Shown one piece after another: positions 34,764-43,469 of a stretch of 64,000 nucleotides of DNA; position 1 is the first letter of the stretch; each line of letters opens with the position of its first letter. Source of the DNA: Pseudonocardia autotrophica. Lineage in GTDB: Bacteria; Actinomycetota; Actinomycetes; Mycobacteriales; Pseudonocardiaceae. A model generated the notes under the pieces. That model saw only the letters and a program-made list of their open reading frames with translations, was not told the origin of the DNA and made no database searches. Location: positions 1,736,001 to 1,800,000 of the forward strand of contig NZ_AP018920.1 in the NCBI RefSeq assembly GCF_003945385.1. The letters run 5' to 3'. The position numbers and the translations under genes are program-made.

Positions 34764-36359
34764 GTGACCTCCGACACCCCAGCGACCTCCGACACCCCAG
34801 CCGGCTCCGACTCCCCGGCCCGGGCGGTGGCCGCCGGTTACGCGACCGACGGCGCCGCGCTCGAACTCGGCACGGTACTGGTCGACGGCGTCTGTGACCC
34901 CCAGGCCGGGGTCCGTATCCCGCTCGCGACGCTGAACCGGCACGGCCTGGTCGCGGGCGCGACCGGCACCGGCAAGACCAAGACGCTGCAGGCGCTCGCC
35001 GGCCAGCTGTCCGATCACGGTGTGCCGGTGCTGCTCGCCGACGTCAAGGGCGACCTGTCCGGGATGGCCCGCCCCGGCGAGCCGGATCCGAAGATCGACG
35101 CACGGGCCGCCGACACCGGTGACGACTGGACTCCCACCGCCTACCCGGTGCAGTTCCTCTCGCTCGGCGACGGCGGGATCGCGGTCCCGGTCCGGGCCAC
35201 GATCACCGACTTCGGGCCGATCCTGCTGTCGAAGGTGCTCGGGCTCAACGCCACCCAGGAGTCCACCCTGGGGCTGATCTTCCACTGGGCCGACCAGCGC
35301 GGGCTGCCGCTGCTGGACACCAAGGACCTGCGGGCGGTGATCACACACCTGACCTCGGACGAGGGAAAGGCCGAGCTGAAGGGGATCGGCGGGGTGTCCT
35401 CGGCGACGGCCGGGGTGATCCTGCGCGCGCTGGTGAACCTGGAGGCCCAGGGCGGCGACACGTTCTTCGGCGAGCCGGAGTTCGATCCGGCCGACCTGAT
35501 GCGGCAGATCGACGGGCCCGACGGTCCGCGCGGCGTCGTGACCCTGTTGCAGCTCGCCGAGCGCGCCGCGCACCCGGTGCTGTTCTCGACGTTCCTGATG
35601 TGGCTGCTCGCCGAGCTGTACGAGGAGCTGCCCGAGGCGGGCGACCTGGACAAGCCGAAGCTGGTCTTCTTCTTCGACGAGGCGCATCTGCTGTTCGCCG
35701 ACGCGTCCAAGGCGTTCCTGGAGCGCATCGAGCAGACCGTGAAGCTGATCCGGTCCAAGGGCGTCGGTGTGTTCTTCTGCACACAGCTGCCCACCGACAT
35801 CCCGAACGCGGTGCTCTCCCAGCTGGGCGCCCGGGTGCAGCACGCACTGCGCGCCTTCACCCCGGACGACCAGAAGGCGCTCAACCGGACCGTCAAGACC
35901 TACCCGAGGTCGGACGTCTACGACCTGGAGTCGGCGCTGACCTCGCTGGGCACCGGTGAGGCGATCGTCACGGTGCTCTCCGAGCGCGGCGCCCCGACGC
36001 CGGTCGCCTGGACCCGGTTGCGGGCACCGCGGTCGCTGATGGCCGCCATCGGCGACGACGCGGTGCGCGAGTCCGCGGCCGGGTCGCCGCTGCAGGCCAA
36101 GTACGGGGAGCCGGTGGACCGGGACTCCGCCTACGAGCAGCTGACGCAGCGGATCGCGACCGGTCCGGGCGAGGCGGCGACGCCGGTCGAGGCGCCCACC
36201 GCCCCGGCGGACGCGCCTCCGCCGCCGGAGCAGGAGCGCTCCGGCGGGCTGTTCTCGAAGATCGGCGAGTTCCTGTCGTCGCCGACCGGACGGCAGATCA
36301 CGAACACGGTGACCCGGGAGATCACCCGGAGCCTGTTCGGGACCCGCCGCCGGCGCTGA
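34764..36359 (+). CDS. HerA-like P-loop ATPase (DUF853, YjgR type)
   Basis: Cytoplasmic ATPase of 531 residues related to HerA/FtsK hexameric motors. Walker A GATGTGKTKT is near residue 72, LLADVKGDLSGMARPG follows, Walker B KLVFFFDEAHLLF is near residue 302, and GVFFCTQLPTDIPNAVLSQLG is the sensor region. The YjgR group has no settled role; DNA processing or stress functions are guesses. The N terminus carries a short TSDTPA repeat and the tail is Pro/Ala-rich ending in a basic segment. The 3' end overlaps the convergent YdbT-like gene by 38 bp. Confidence 0.88.
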   Translation: MTSDTPATSDTPAGSDSPARAVAAGYATDGAALELGTVLVDGVCDPQAGVRIPLATLNRHGLVAGATGTGKTKTLQALAGQLSDHGVPVLLADVKGDLSGMARPGEPDPKIDARAADTGDDWTPTAYPVQFLSLGDGGIAVPVRATITDFGPILLSKVLGLNATQESTLGLIFHWADQRGLPLLDTKDLRAVITHLTSDEGKAELKGIGGVSSATAGVILRALVNLEAQGGDTFFGEPEFDPADLMRQIDGPDGPRGVVTLLQLAERAAHPVLFSTFLMWLLAELYEELPEAGDLDKPKLVFFFDEAHLLFADASKAFLERIEQTVKLIRSKGVGVFFCTQLPTDIPNAVLSQLGARVQHALRAFTPDDQKALNRTVKTYPRSDVYDLESALTSLGTGEAIVTVLSERGAPTPVAWTRLRAPRSLMAAIGDDAVRESAAGSPLQAKYGEPVDRDSAYEQLTQRIATGPGEAATPVEAPTAPADAPPPPEQERSGGLFSKIGEFLSSPTGRQITNTVTREITRSLFGTRRRR

Positions 36360-38346
36360 CCGCGGACGCCCCGGCGCGGAAGCCCGCGACGGCCTCCGGG
36401 GTGATCTCCGCCATCAGCGCGACGGCGTCGGCCGGGGCCAGGTCGAGCACCAGCACCGATCCGGAACCGGCCGCCGTCGTCGCCTCCAGGGTGAGCACGC
36501 CGGCCCGGCGCTGGAGCAGGCTCTGCCGGATCCGCCAGCCGATCAGGCCGTCGCGGCGCAGCGCCGACGTCGTCCGGACCAGTGAGCCGTGCCGGGCGAC
36601 GAGATAGCGCTCGTCGAGCCGGTGCCCCAGCGCCCGGTAGCGGTCCAGCCCGAGCGGCACCGCGGCGAGCAGCAGCAGCACCGCGACGACGACCGGCCAC
36701 ACCGGACCGCCGAGGTACACGACACCCCCCGCCGCGGCCGGCAGCACCAGCGCCGGAACGGTCGCGCGGACCAGCCTGCGGGTGCGGGCGGCCGCGGGAT
36801 GCGCGGTCAGCGGCCCGGAGGTGATCGCGGGCTCCGCGCGGGCCGCGGTCGCCGCGACCTCGTGCGCGCGGTCCCGGCGGACCGGTGGGCCGATGGCACC
36901 GCCGCCGGTCTCCTCGCCGCCCGCCCCGGCCAGCCCGACCGTGAGCGCGCCCGCCTGGGCGCCCCGCCCGACCGCCCGGACCAGCAGCGGCTCGGTCACG
37001 GTGACCCCGCGCAGCCGTTGCTCGGAGACCGACAGCGACCGCCGGGTCAGCAGCCCGCGGCGGACCCGCAGGGTGCCGTCCGGCTCCCGGGTCAGCCGGA
37101 AACCCCACCAGCGTTCGACGAACAGCACGATCGAGCCGACCACCATCACGATCAGCAGCAGCGCCACCCCCAGCAGCGCCGACACCCAGATCGGAGCCGT
37201 GGTCAGCTCCCCGGTGACGGCATCGGCGCCGGGCAGCGTCCGCGGGTCGATGTCGGCCTCGCGCAGCAGGTTCCAGCCGGCCCCGGCCAGCGCCCCGATG
37301 GCGGCCAGCGAGCTGACGGTCAGTGGGGCATAGCGCAGCGACGACCAGTCGATGCGGTCGAGCTCCTCGGCCTGCTCGGTGTCCGGGCCGGGATCGGCGG
37401 CGTCCGGTGCGGAGTCCGGCCCGGTCCGGTCGGCGGGACGGGCGAGCAGCTCGCGGCGCAGGCGTTCGGCCTCGACGGTGGTGACGGCGTCGAGATCGAG
37501 TCCGGAGTCCGATCCGGCGCTCTGCCCGGAGCCGACCTTCACCACGCTCAGCCCGACCAGCCGGTGCAGCAGCGGCGCGGTGAGATCGACCGTGCGGATC
37601 CGGTCCCGCGGGACCGAGCGGCGCTGCCGGTTGAGCAGCCCGCTGTGCAGCTCCACGCGTTCCGGGGTGATCCGGTAGCGAGTGGTCTGCCAGCGGATCA
37701 TCCCGGCCACGACGGCGAGCACGGCGATCCCGGCGGCGATCCACAGCTGCGTCGCGCTGCCGCGGCCCGCGCCGAAGATCAGCAGCGCGATCAGAGCCGG
37801 TGCGAGCTTGACCAGCGCGGTCGCCGGCGCGACCAGCAGCATCATCGCGGGCAGCCGTCGCCAGTCGTCACCGGGCGCAGGCGGGGCGCCCTCCGATCCG
37901 ATCGGGGACGGGTAGCGCGCCCAGGGCGGCGGGATCCCCGCGGTCTCCCGGTGCTCGGTCGCCGCACCCGGGCGGCCGGGCGGCGGCCCGTGCACGACGG
38001 GCGCGCCGGGGCGTGGGTAGGCGGGCGGGGGCGGCCCGGGGTCCGGTGCGGCCGCTCGCCCGGTGTCCCACGGTGCGGTCGGCCCGGGGACGGCCCTGCC
38101 GGACGCGACGGCGTCCGGTGCCGGACCGCCGGGGGCCGCCCATCCCGGCGTGCCGCCGGTGGCGGGCGGTGCGGGGGTGGCCTGGCCCGGTGTGTGGCCG
38201 GTGGTGGGCGGTGCGGGGGTGGCCTGGCCCGGTGCGCCACCGGGGGTGCCCGGCCGGGGTTCGGCCGGGGTGCCGGTCCCGGCCGGCTCCGCGGGGTGCC
38301 GGTCGCCGGCGTCCGGGCGGTGGTCCCGGGGTTCCCGGTCGCTCAT
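36322..38346 (-). CDS. bacterial PH-domain membrane protein (YdbT type)
   Basis: Membrane protein of 674 residues with three bacterial PH (bPH2, formerly DUF304) domains between pairs of membrane helices: TTRYRITPERVELHSGLLNRQRRSVPRDRIRTVDL near residue 220, GTLRVRRGLLTRRSLSVSEQRLRGV near 425, and YLVARHGSLVRTTSALRRDGLIGW near 590. The first 150 residues are a Pro/Gly/Ala-rich cytoplasmic extension with two near-repeats of GQATPAPP. It follows the YdbS-type gene with a four-base overlap. These pairs are common in Gram-positives; a role in envelope stress has been suggested for the family. Confidence 0.87.
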   Translation of the reverse strand: MSDREPRDHRPDAGDRHPAEPAGTGTPAEPRPGTPGGAPGQATPAPPTTGHTPGQATPAPPATGGTPGWAAPGGPAPDAVASGRAVPGPTAPWDTGRAAAPDPGPPPPAYPRPGAPVVHGPPPGRPGAATEHRETAGIPPPWARYPSPIGSEGAPPAPGDDWRRLPAMMLLVAPATALVKLAPALIALLIFGAGRGSATQLWIAAGIAVLAVVAGMIRWQTTRYRITPERVELHSGLLNRQRRSVPRDRIRTVDLTAPLLHRLVGLSVVKVGSGQSAGSDSGLDLDAVTTVEAERLRRELLARPADRTGPDSAPDAADPGPDTEQAEELDRIDWSSLRYAPLTVSSLAAIGALAGAGWNLLREADIDPRTLPGADAVTGELTTAPIWVSALLGVALLLIVMVVGSIVLFVERWWGFRLTREPDGTLRVRRGLLTRRSLSVSEQRLRGVTVTEPLLVRAVGRGAQAGALTVGLAGAGGEETGGGAIGPPVRRDRAHEVAATAARAEPAITSGPLTAHPAAARTRRLVRATVPALVLPAAAGGVVYLGGPVWPVVVAVLLLLAAVPLGLDRYRALGHRLDERYLVARHGSLVRTTSALRRDGLIGWRIRQSLLQRRAGVLTLEATTAAGSGSVLVLDLAPADAVALMAEITPEAVAGFRAGASAVSAGGGSRTGSG

Positions 38347-38888
38347 GTCGCGTCCCCGGGGTACCGGCCGGTCGTCTCGGTCAGCCGCCGGGCCAGCTCA
38401 CGGGCCTCGTCGGCGTCGAGACCGGCGATCCGGACGGGACCGCGGGCCGACGCCGTCGTCACCGTCACCGTGGCCACCCGCAGCGCCTGCTGCAGCGGGC
38501 CGTGCTCGGTGTCGACCGTCTGCACCCGCGGGATAGGTGCGATCCGCCACTCGCGGACCAGCCAGCCGGACCGGTGGTAGACGGCCTCGTCGGTGACCTC
38601 CCAGCGGTGCAGTCGGTAGCGCAGCGCCGGCACCACGAGCGCCCCGACGAGCAGCCACAGCACGGTCAGGACGATCGTCGCGATCAGCAGGCCGTGCCAC
38701 GGGTCGGCGGGCAGCAGCGACCACCCGACACCCTGCCCGACCAGCAGCACGACCGGCGTCGGCACCGCGCGCAACCGCCACCACCAGATCGCGCGCGGGC
38801 TCACCCGGTTGGCGGGCGGGCGCAGTGGCAGCGGGAGCGCGCCGGCGTCGGCGGCGTCGCCGGTGGTGAGTGGGCCGGTGGCGGTCAT
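38343..38888 (-). CDS. bacterial PH-domain membrane protein (YdbS type)
   Basis: Protein of 181 residues with two membrane helices (about 42-60 and 66-90) followed by one bPH2 domain: LRYRLHRWEVTDEAVYHRSGWLVREWRIAPIPRVQTVD. It is the small partner of the three-domain protein downstream, with which it overlaps (ATGA), as in the ydbS-ydbT pair of Bacillus. Function is not known beyond co-occurrence. Confidence 0.88.
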   Translation of the reverse strand: MTATGPLTTGDAADAGALPLPLRPPANRVSPRAIWWWRLRAVPTPVVLLVGQGVGWSLLPADPWHGLLIATIVLTVLWLLVGALVVPALRYRLHRWEVTDEAVYHRSGWLVREWRIAPIPRVQTVDTEHGPLQQALRVATVTVTTASARGPVRIAGLDADEARELARRLTETTGRYPGDAT

Positions 38889-39081
38889 GTCCCCACTCTG
38901 CCGAACCCGGGCGGCCCGGGCATGCGTCCGCGCCGTCCGTCACGGAGCCGTGTCCGAAAGTTGAGCGGGTGAGCACCCGGGCGGTCGGCGGAACCACCGC
39001 AGCCGCCGAACCGGCGCGCCCGGCAGCACAGCCGGGGAACGGGCCGGTGCCGCGGCGGAGGAGGGAGGAGGATGGTCTGCG

Positions 39082-39558
39082 ATGACCGGGTCCGACCTGC
39101 CGACCGCGCGCCTGCTGCTGCGCCCGTGGACGCCGGCGGCCGTGGCGGCCGTCGTCGCGGGCACCCGCTGTGACGGCTGGGCCACCGACTTCCCCGCGGA
39201 CGGCGACCGGGTCGTCGCCCGGCTCCTCGCCGGCACGCCGGACGGGCCCGGCTGGGGCCGCTACGGGCACCGGCTGCTGGTGGAACGGGCCACCGGGCTC
39301 GTCGTCGGCGGGGCGGGGCTGTTCCCGGACGGCGCCGGCGGGCTGGAGGTCGGCTACGGCGTCGTCGCGTCCCGGCGCGGTCGCGGGTACGCCGGGGAGG
39401 CCGCCCGGGCGCTGGTCGGGCTGGCCATGGCGGGCGGGGTGCGGCGGATCGTCGCCGGCGTCGAACCCGGCAACCTCGCCTCGGTGCGGGTGCTGGAACG
39501 GCTCGGCATGCAGCACACCGGGACCGTCGACGGCGTCCACCGATACGCGCTGCCATGA
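39082..39558 (+). CDS. GNAT family N-acetyltransferase (RimJ/RimL-like)
   Basis: Acetyltransferase of 158 residues. The N terminus TARLLLRPWTPAA is typical of the RimJ/RimL group, and the acetyl-CoA site is VASRRGRGYAGEAARALVGLA near residue 95, with EPGNLASVRVLERLGM after it. Substrate unknown. A purine-rich stretch with AGGAGG precedes ATG 39082, so translation uses a leader. The 193-bp gap before it shows no other gene. Confidence 0.87.
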   Translation: MTGSDLPTARLLLRPWTPAAVAAVVAGTRCDGWATDFPADGDRVVARLLAGTPDGPGWGRYGHRLLVERATGLVVGGAGLFPDGAGGLEVGYGVVASRRGRGYAGEAARALVGLAMAGGVRRIVAGVEPGNLASVRVLERLGMQHTGTVDGVHRYALP

Positions 39559-39617
39559 CCCGGGCGCCGGTGATGGCGTCGGCGATGGTGGGGCCGGGCC
39601 CACCGGGGCCCGGCAAC

Positions 39618-39623
39618 TAGGGT
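39618..39623 (+). promoter_or_regulatory. -10 element of the HAD phosphatase gene
   Basis: TAGGGT ends 6 nt before GTG 39630. Confidence 0.6.
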
Positions 39624-39629
39624 CGGGGC

Positions 39630-40424
39630 GTGCCCCGCCCCCGCCTCGTCGCACTGGACATCGACGGCACGATCGTCGACGGCAGGCTCCCGCCGAGCCC
39701 CGCCGTGCGGGCGGCGATCACCGCGGCCGCCGAGCACGCCGAGGTGATGCTCTGCACCGGCCGCACGGTGATCGGTGCCGCCGTGGCGCTCGACCAGATC
39801 GGGCTCACCAGCGGCGTCACGCTGACCTCGAACGGCGCCGTCGAGATGGACACCGCGTCCCGCGAGGTGCTCTCGGTGGCCCGGTTCGACGTCACCGCCG
39901 CCCTGACCCGGCTGCGCGAGCTGTTCCCGGACGCGGTGTTCGCGTCCGAGCACGTCGGCGTCGGCCAGCGGGTCAGCGGCCCGTTCCCGGACGGCCTGCT
40001 CGCCGGGACCGTCACCGAGGTCGGACACGCGGGCCTGCTGGCCGAACCGACCCCGAAGCTGATCACCTACTGGCCGGGGCGCACACCCGCCGAGACCGCG
40101 GCGCGCGCCGCCGCGCTCGACGTCGACGGCACCACGATGACCCTCGATCACGAACAGCCCTGGGTGACGCTGGTGCCGGCCGGGGTGTCCAAGGCGTCCG
40201 GCCTGGCCCGGGTCGCCGCGCGGCTCGGTATCGACCGGTCCGAGGTGCTCGCCGTCGGCGACGGGGACAACGACCGCGAGATGCTGCGCTGGGCCGGGCA
40301 CGGTGTCGCGATGGGGCAGGCTCCGCCCGAGGTTCTGGCCGACGCCGACGAGATCACCGCGCCGGTCACCGACGACGGTCTCGCCGCCGCGCTGCGCCGA
40401 ATCTTCCAGCGCCGGTTCTTCTAG
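39630..40424 (+). CDS. HAD hydrolase, Cof (IIB) subfamily
   Basis: Phosphatase of 264 residues of the Cof/YbjI type. Motif I is LDIDGTIVDG (DxD with D9 and D11), motif II is MLCTGR, and motif IV is VLAVGDGDNDREML. The cap inserted between motifs II and III is a type IIB cap. Members hydrolyse sugar phosphates, FMN or PLP; the substrate is not predictable. In actinobacteria such a gene often lies near serS, which is not present here. Confidence 0.9.
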   Translation: MPRPRLVALDIDGTIVDGRLPPSPAVRAAITAAAEHAEVMLCTGRTVIGAAVALDQIGLTSGVTLTSNGAVEMDTASREVLSVARFDVTAALTRLRELFPDAVFASEHVGVGQRVSGPFPDGLLAGTVTEVGHAGLLAEPTPKLITYWPGRTPAETAARAAALDVDGTTMTLDHEQPWVTLVPAGVSKASGLARVAARLGIDRSEVLAVGDGDNDREMLRWAGHGVAMGQAPPEVLADADEITAPVTDDGLAAALRRIFQRRFF

Positions 40425-40464
40425 CGCCGGTCCCACCAGCGCCGGTTCTGCCGGCGCCGGGACG

Positions 40465-41376
40465 CTAGTCGCGCAACGCGACCGGGGTGGCCGCGACCAG
40501 CGGTGTGGTCGGCTCCAGGGCCGCCCCGCAGGACGGCGGCCGCGGCGGCAGCCCGCTGTCGGCGCGCACGTCCACGGCCCACCGGCGGCCGTCCCGGGCC
40601 CGGACGACGACCGGGCCGGGGCCGTTCACCGGCTCCACGAGCAGCGCGCCCGCGTCACCGATGCCGGTGTGCTCACGGACCGCGAGCTCGGCGACCTGCG
40701 CGGCCGGCTCCAGCCCGGCGTGCCCGCGGCACGACCACGGATCGACGTTCCCGCCGCCGGCGGCCTTCAGCGCGGCGAGTGCGCTACCGGTGTCGAGCCG
40801 GCCATAGGTGTAGCCGGTCGGCAGCACCAGCGCGGTCGGTGCGAACCGGTGCCCGCCCAGGTGCGTGCACTCCCAGACGTCGGCGCCCTCGGCGGCCAGC
40901 TCCGCGGCCAGCGCCCGCCCCTGCACGGCACAACACACGTCGCGCCTGCCGTGTGCACAGACCAGCATCGCCGGATCGGTGACCGGCTCGCCGGCGTCCG
41001 GCTCGAAGGAGATCCCGGCCAGGTCGTCGGTGCTGCAGACGGTGCGGCTGGTCACCCGGGACGCACCCGGGGCGAGATCGGCGACGTAGACGGTACGTTC
41101 CCCGTCGCAGTCCCGCCCGGCCCGGCCGGTGCGCCGGATCAGCAGCAGCACCACGCCGTCGGCCCGCAGCCGGTGGAACAGCTCGGTGACATCCGGATCG
41201 GGATGGTCGGCGACCGTGCGCGGCCAGGCGCCGACGTGCTCCACGGCGACCAGCCGGCGCGCCGACGGGGCGGTGCCGGCCAGCGGTTCACCGGCGGCGC
41301 CGCTCAGCACCGCGCAACCGGTGCCCGGGCGGGCAGGGGCGGACGCGGAACCGCGCTGCACGTCCGTCACCGTCAT
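40465..41376 (-). CDS. sucrase/ferredoxin-like family protein
   Basis: Protein of 303 residues of the sucrase/ferredoxin-like family, a thioredoxin-like [2Fe-2S] fold. The key segment near residue 148 is CAHGRRDVCCAVQGRALAAELA, followed by VWECTHLGGHRFAPTALVLPTG; the Cys/His residues can hold an iron-sulfur cluster. Function is uncertain; in actinobacteria, family members appear near siderophore genes and may act in ferric reduction. A strong IdeR-type iron box (41387-41405) overlaps its -10, so it is probably repressed by iron. ATG 41376 is a leaderless start. Confidence 0.88.
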   Translation of the reverse strand: MTVTDVQRGSASAPARPGTGCAVLSGAAGEPLAGTAPSARRLVAVEHVGAWPRTVADHPDPDVTELFHRLRADGVVLLLIRRTGRAGRDCDGERTVYVADLAPGASRVTSRTVCSTDDLAGISFEPDAGEPVTDPAMLVCAHGRRDVCCAVQGRALAAELAAEGADVWECTHLGGHRFAPTALVLPTGYTYGRLDTGSALAALKAAGGGNVDPWSCRGHAGLEPAAQVAELAVREHTGIGDAGALLVEPVNGPGPVVVRARDGRRWAVDVRADSGLPPRPPSCGAALEPTTPLVAATPVALRD

Positions 41377-41383
41377 CTGTGAC

Positions 41384-41389
41384 AGTGTA
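41384..41389 (-). promoter_or_regulatory. -10 element of the sucrase/ferredoxin-like gene
   Basis: TACACT on the minus strand ends 7 nt before ATG 41376 and overlaps the iron box. Confidence 0.6.
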
Positions 41390-41405
41390 GGGAAGGCGAG
41401 CCTAA
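41387..41405. promoter_or_regulatory. IdeR/DtxR iron box
   Basis: GTAGGGAAGGCGAGCCTAA matches 14 of 19 positions of the DtxR consensus TTAGGTTAGGCTAACCTAA, including the whole right CCTAA arm and the AGGC centre. It overlaps the -10 of the minus-strand gene, the place where iron-loaded IdeR would repress. Confidence 0.75.
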
Positions 41406-41442
41406 GTTCAAGTCGGGAGTGCCCGGCCCACCCGGTCGGGGG

Positions 41443-43173
41443 TCATTCCCGCCCGGGCAGCTCCGCACGCAGCACCTTTCCGGTCTGGTTGCGCGGCAAC
41501 TCGTCCAGGAAGTGCACGTCCCGCGGGACGGCGAACTTCGCCAGGTCGGACCGGACCTTCGTGCGGATCGTGTCGGCGGTCACAGTGCTGTCCCCGGCGT
41601 CGCGCACGACCCAGGCGGCCAATCGCTGGCCGTACTCGTCGTCGGCGACGCCCAGCACACACGCCTCGCGGACGCCCGGCATGCCGGAGACGAGCTCCTC
41701 CACCGGTCCCGGGTGCACGTTCTCCCCGCCGGAGACGATCATGTCGTCGGCCCGGCCGGTCAGGAACAACCGGCCCTGTGCGTCGAGGTGCCCGACGTCG
41801 CCGGTCCCGAGCAGTCCGTTGCGCTCCTCCAGGTCGGCCTCGCCGCCGGTGTAGCCGTCGAACGGCAGGTCGTTGCCCACGAACACCCGGCCCTCGACGT
41901 CCGGTCCGGCGGGCTCGTCGTTCTCGTCGAGGATCACCAGGGTGGTGCCGGCCGGGGCGCGGCCCGCGGTGCCGGGAGCGTCGCGCAGGTCCTCCGGCCC
42001 GGCGATCGAGACCCAGGAGACCTCGGTGGAGCCGTAGAGGTTGTAGAGGCAGTCGCCGAACCGGTCCATGAACGCGCCCGCCTGCCCGCCGGGCAGCGCC
42101 GAACCGGAGACCGCGACGATCCGCGGGGCGTGCTCCGAGCCCCAGCCCTGCGCCTGCGACTCGAGCACCCGCTGCAGCATCACCGGCACCGCGAACACCG
42201 TGGTGCAGCGCCGCTCGGCGACCGCGCCGAGGAAGCCCTCGGGGGTGAAGCGGCGGCGCAGCACCACCGTCGCGCCGTGCAGCGCGGCCAGCAGCAGCCC
42301 GGCGTTGCCCCAGGTGTGGAACAGCGGCGCGGCGATGTGCACCGGCTCGGCCGCGCGCAGCGGGATCGCCGAGAGGATCGACGCCGCCGGGGCGAGGGTG
42401 GACGGGTGCGGCCGCTTGGCGCCCTTCGGCGTGCCGGTGGTGCCCGAGGTCAGCACGATCTGCTTGGAGGGCTCCGGCCGGAACGGCAGCTCACCCGGCC
42501 CGCCCCGGGCGACCATCGATCCGAGATCGTCCAGTGCCCGGTCCCCGGCCGGTCGCGGACCGTCCGGTACGGACGTCAGCACCACCCGTGGCCCGGCCGG
42601 GACGATCTCCAGGAAGTCCTGGTCGACGACGACGGTGTGCAGTCCCTGCTCCTCCTGCACGCCGCGCAGCTGTTCGGCCGAGAGTCCGGTGTTGATCAGG
42701 ACGATGTCGGCGCCCGTCTTCCCGGCGGCGATCATCGTCTCGATCGGGGCGCGGGCGTTGCGGCAGAGGACGCCGACCGGTGCGCCGGGTCCCGCGCCCG
42801 AGTCGAGCAGGGCCAGCGCCAGCCGGTCGGTGCGCTCCTCCAGCTCGGCGTAGGTGGTGACGCCGTCCTCGTCGACCACGGCCAGCCGGTAGGGGTGCCG
42901 GGCGGCGCCGACCGCGAAGGCCGCGGTGATGCTGTGGCCGTAGCGCACCAGGGCGCGCCCCATGCCGAACAGCCGGCCGGGCCCCACCGGGCGGACGACC
43001 CCGGACCGGGTCAGCGCGACGCCGGCCCGTGCGGTGCCGCTGCCCAGTTCGTAGGCGGTGCGGGCGGTGCCGGTCAGGCTCCGGATCAACGGGGAGGCGG
43101 CCATGAACCGCAGTCTCGCAGGGACATCCGGGTGGTCGCCGGACTCGTTGCGGTGATCTGTGTCAGAGCTCAC
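41443..43173 (-). CDS. long-chain acyl-CoA synthetase (FadD-like, AMP-binding)
   Basis: Adenylate-forming enzyme of 576 residues. The ATP motif LTSGTTGTPKGAKRP is near residue 240, the A5 motif YNLYGSTEVSWVS near 375, A7/A8 motifs LFLTGRADDMIVSGGENVHP near 470, and the catalytic Lys region LPRNQTGKVLRAEL ends the protein. It should activate a fatty or other carboxylic acid as acyl-AMP then acyl-CoA; chain length is unknown. The N-terminal 60 residues resemble mycobacterial FadD2/FadD12-type enzymes. Confidence 0.9.
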   Translation of the reverse strand: MSSDTDHRNESGDHPDVPARLRFMAASPLIRSLTGTARTAYELGSGTARAGVALTRSGVVRPVGPGRLFGMGRALVRYGHSITAAFAVGAARHPYRLAVVDEDGVTTYAELEERTDRLALALLDSGAGPGAPVGVLCRNARAPIETMIAAGKTGADIVLINTGLSAEQLRGVQEEQGLHTVVVDQDFLEIVPAGPRVVLTSVPDGPRPAGDRALDDLGSMVARGGPGELPFRPEPSKQIVLTSGTTGTPKGAKRPHPSTLAPAASILSAIPLRAAEPVHIAAPLFHTWGNAGLLLAALHGATVVLRRRFTPEGFLGAVAERRCTTVFAVPVMLQRVLESQAQGWGSEHAPRIVAVSGSALPGGQAGAFMDRFGDCLYNLYGSTEVSWVSIAGPEDLRDAPGTAGRAPAGTTLVILDENDEPAGPDVEGRVFVGNDLPFDGYTGGEADLEERNGLLGTGDVGHLDAQGRLFLTGRADDMIVSGGENVHPGPVEELVSGMPGVREACVLGVADDEYGQRLAAWVVRDAGDSTVTADTIRTKVRSDLAKFAVPRDVHFLDELPRNQTGKVLRAELPGRE

Positions 43174-43266
43174 GGGGCCTGTCCGTCATGTTTCGTAGAG
43201 TGAGGACGAAGTACCTGTGGGTGACCCAACGGTCGCCACCCTCCCACCACATCGTCGGGGATCCTG

Positions 43267-43467
43267 ATGCGTCTGTACCTGCCTGCCCGCACGTCCGCCT
43301 CCGGCCGGACCCTCGCCCGGGCCGGTCGCCCGGCCAGGACCATGCCCGGTTCCGGCGGGATCGCCGGTGTCTGCCGGTGCGGCGAGGCCCGCCCGGCCGA
43401 TGCGCGAACCGTGCTCTGGCGGGACTGTCCGTCGTGCACTCCGCAGCGGGTTCGCGCGGATCGCTGA
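43267..43467 (+). CDS. hypothetical small protein with CxC...CPSC motif
   Basis: Possible protein of 66 residues ending 2 nt before the SpeG-like gene. The second half has VCRCGEARPADARTVLWRDCPSC, two Cys pairs that could bind zinc. Most codons (about 80 percent) end in G or C, in line with real genes here, and GGGGA precedes ATG 43267. It also contains many Arg and Pro residues, so it may be a chance reading frame in GC-rich DNA. No family recognised. Confidence 0.35.
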   Translation: MRLYLPARTSASGRTLARAGRPARTMPGSGGIAGVCRCGEARPADARTVLWRDCPSCTPQRVRADR

Positions 43468-43469
43468 GC

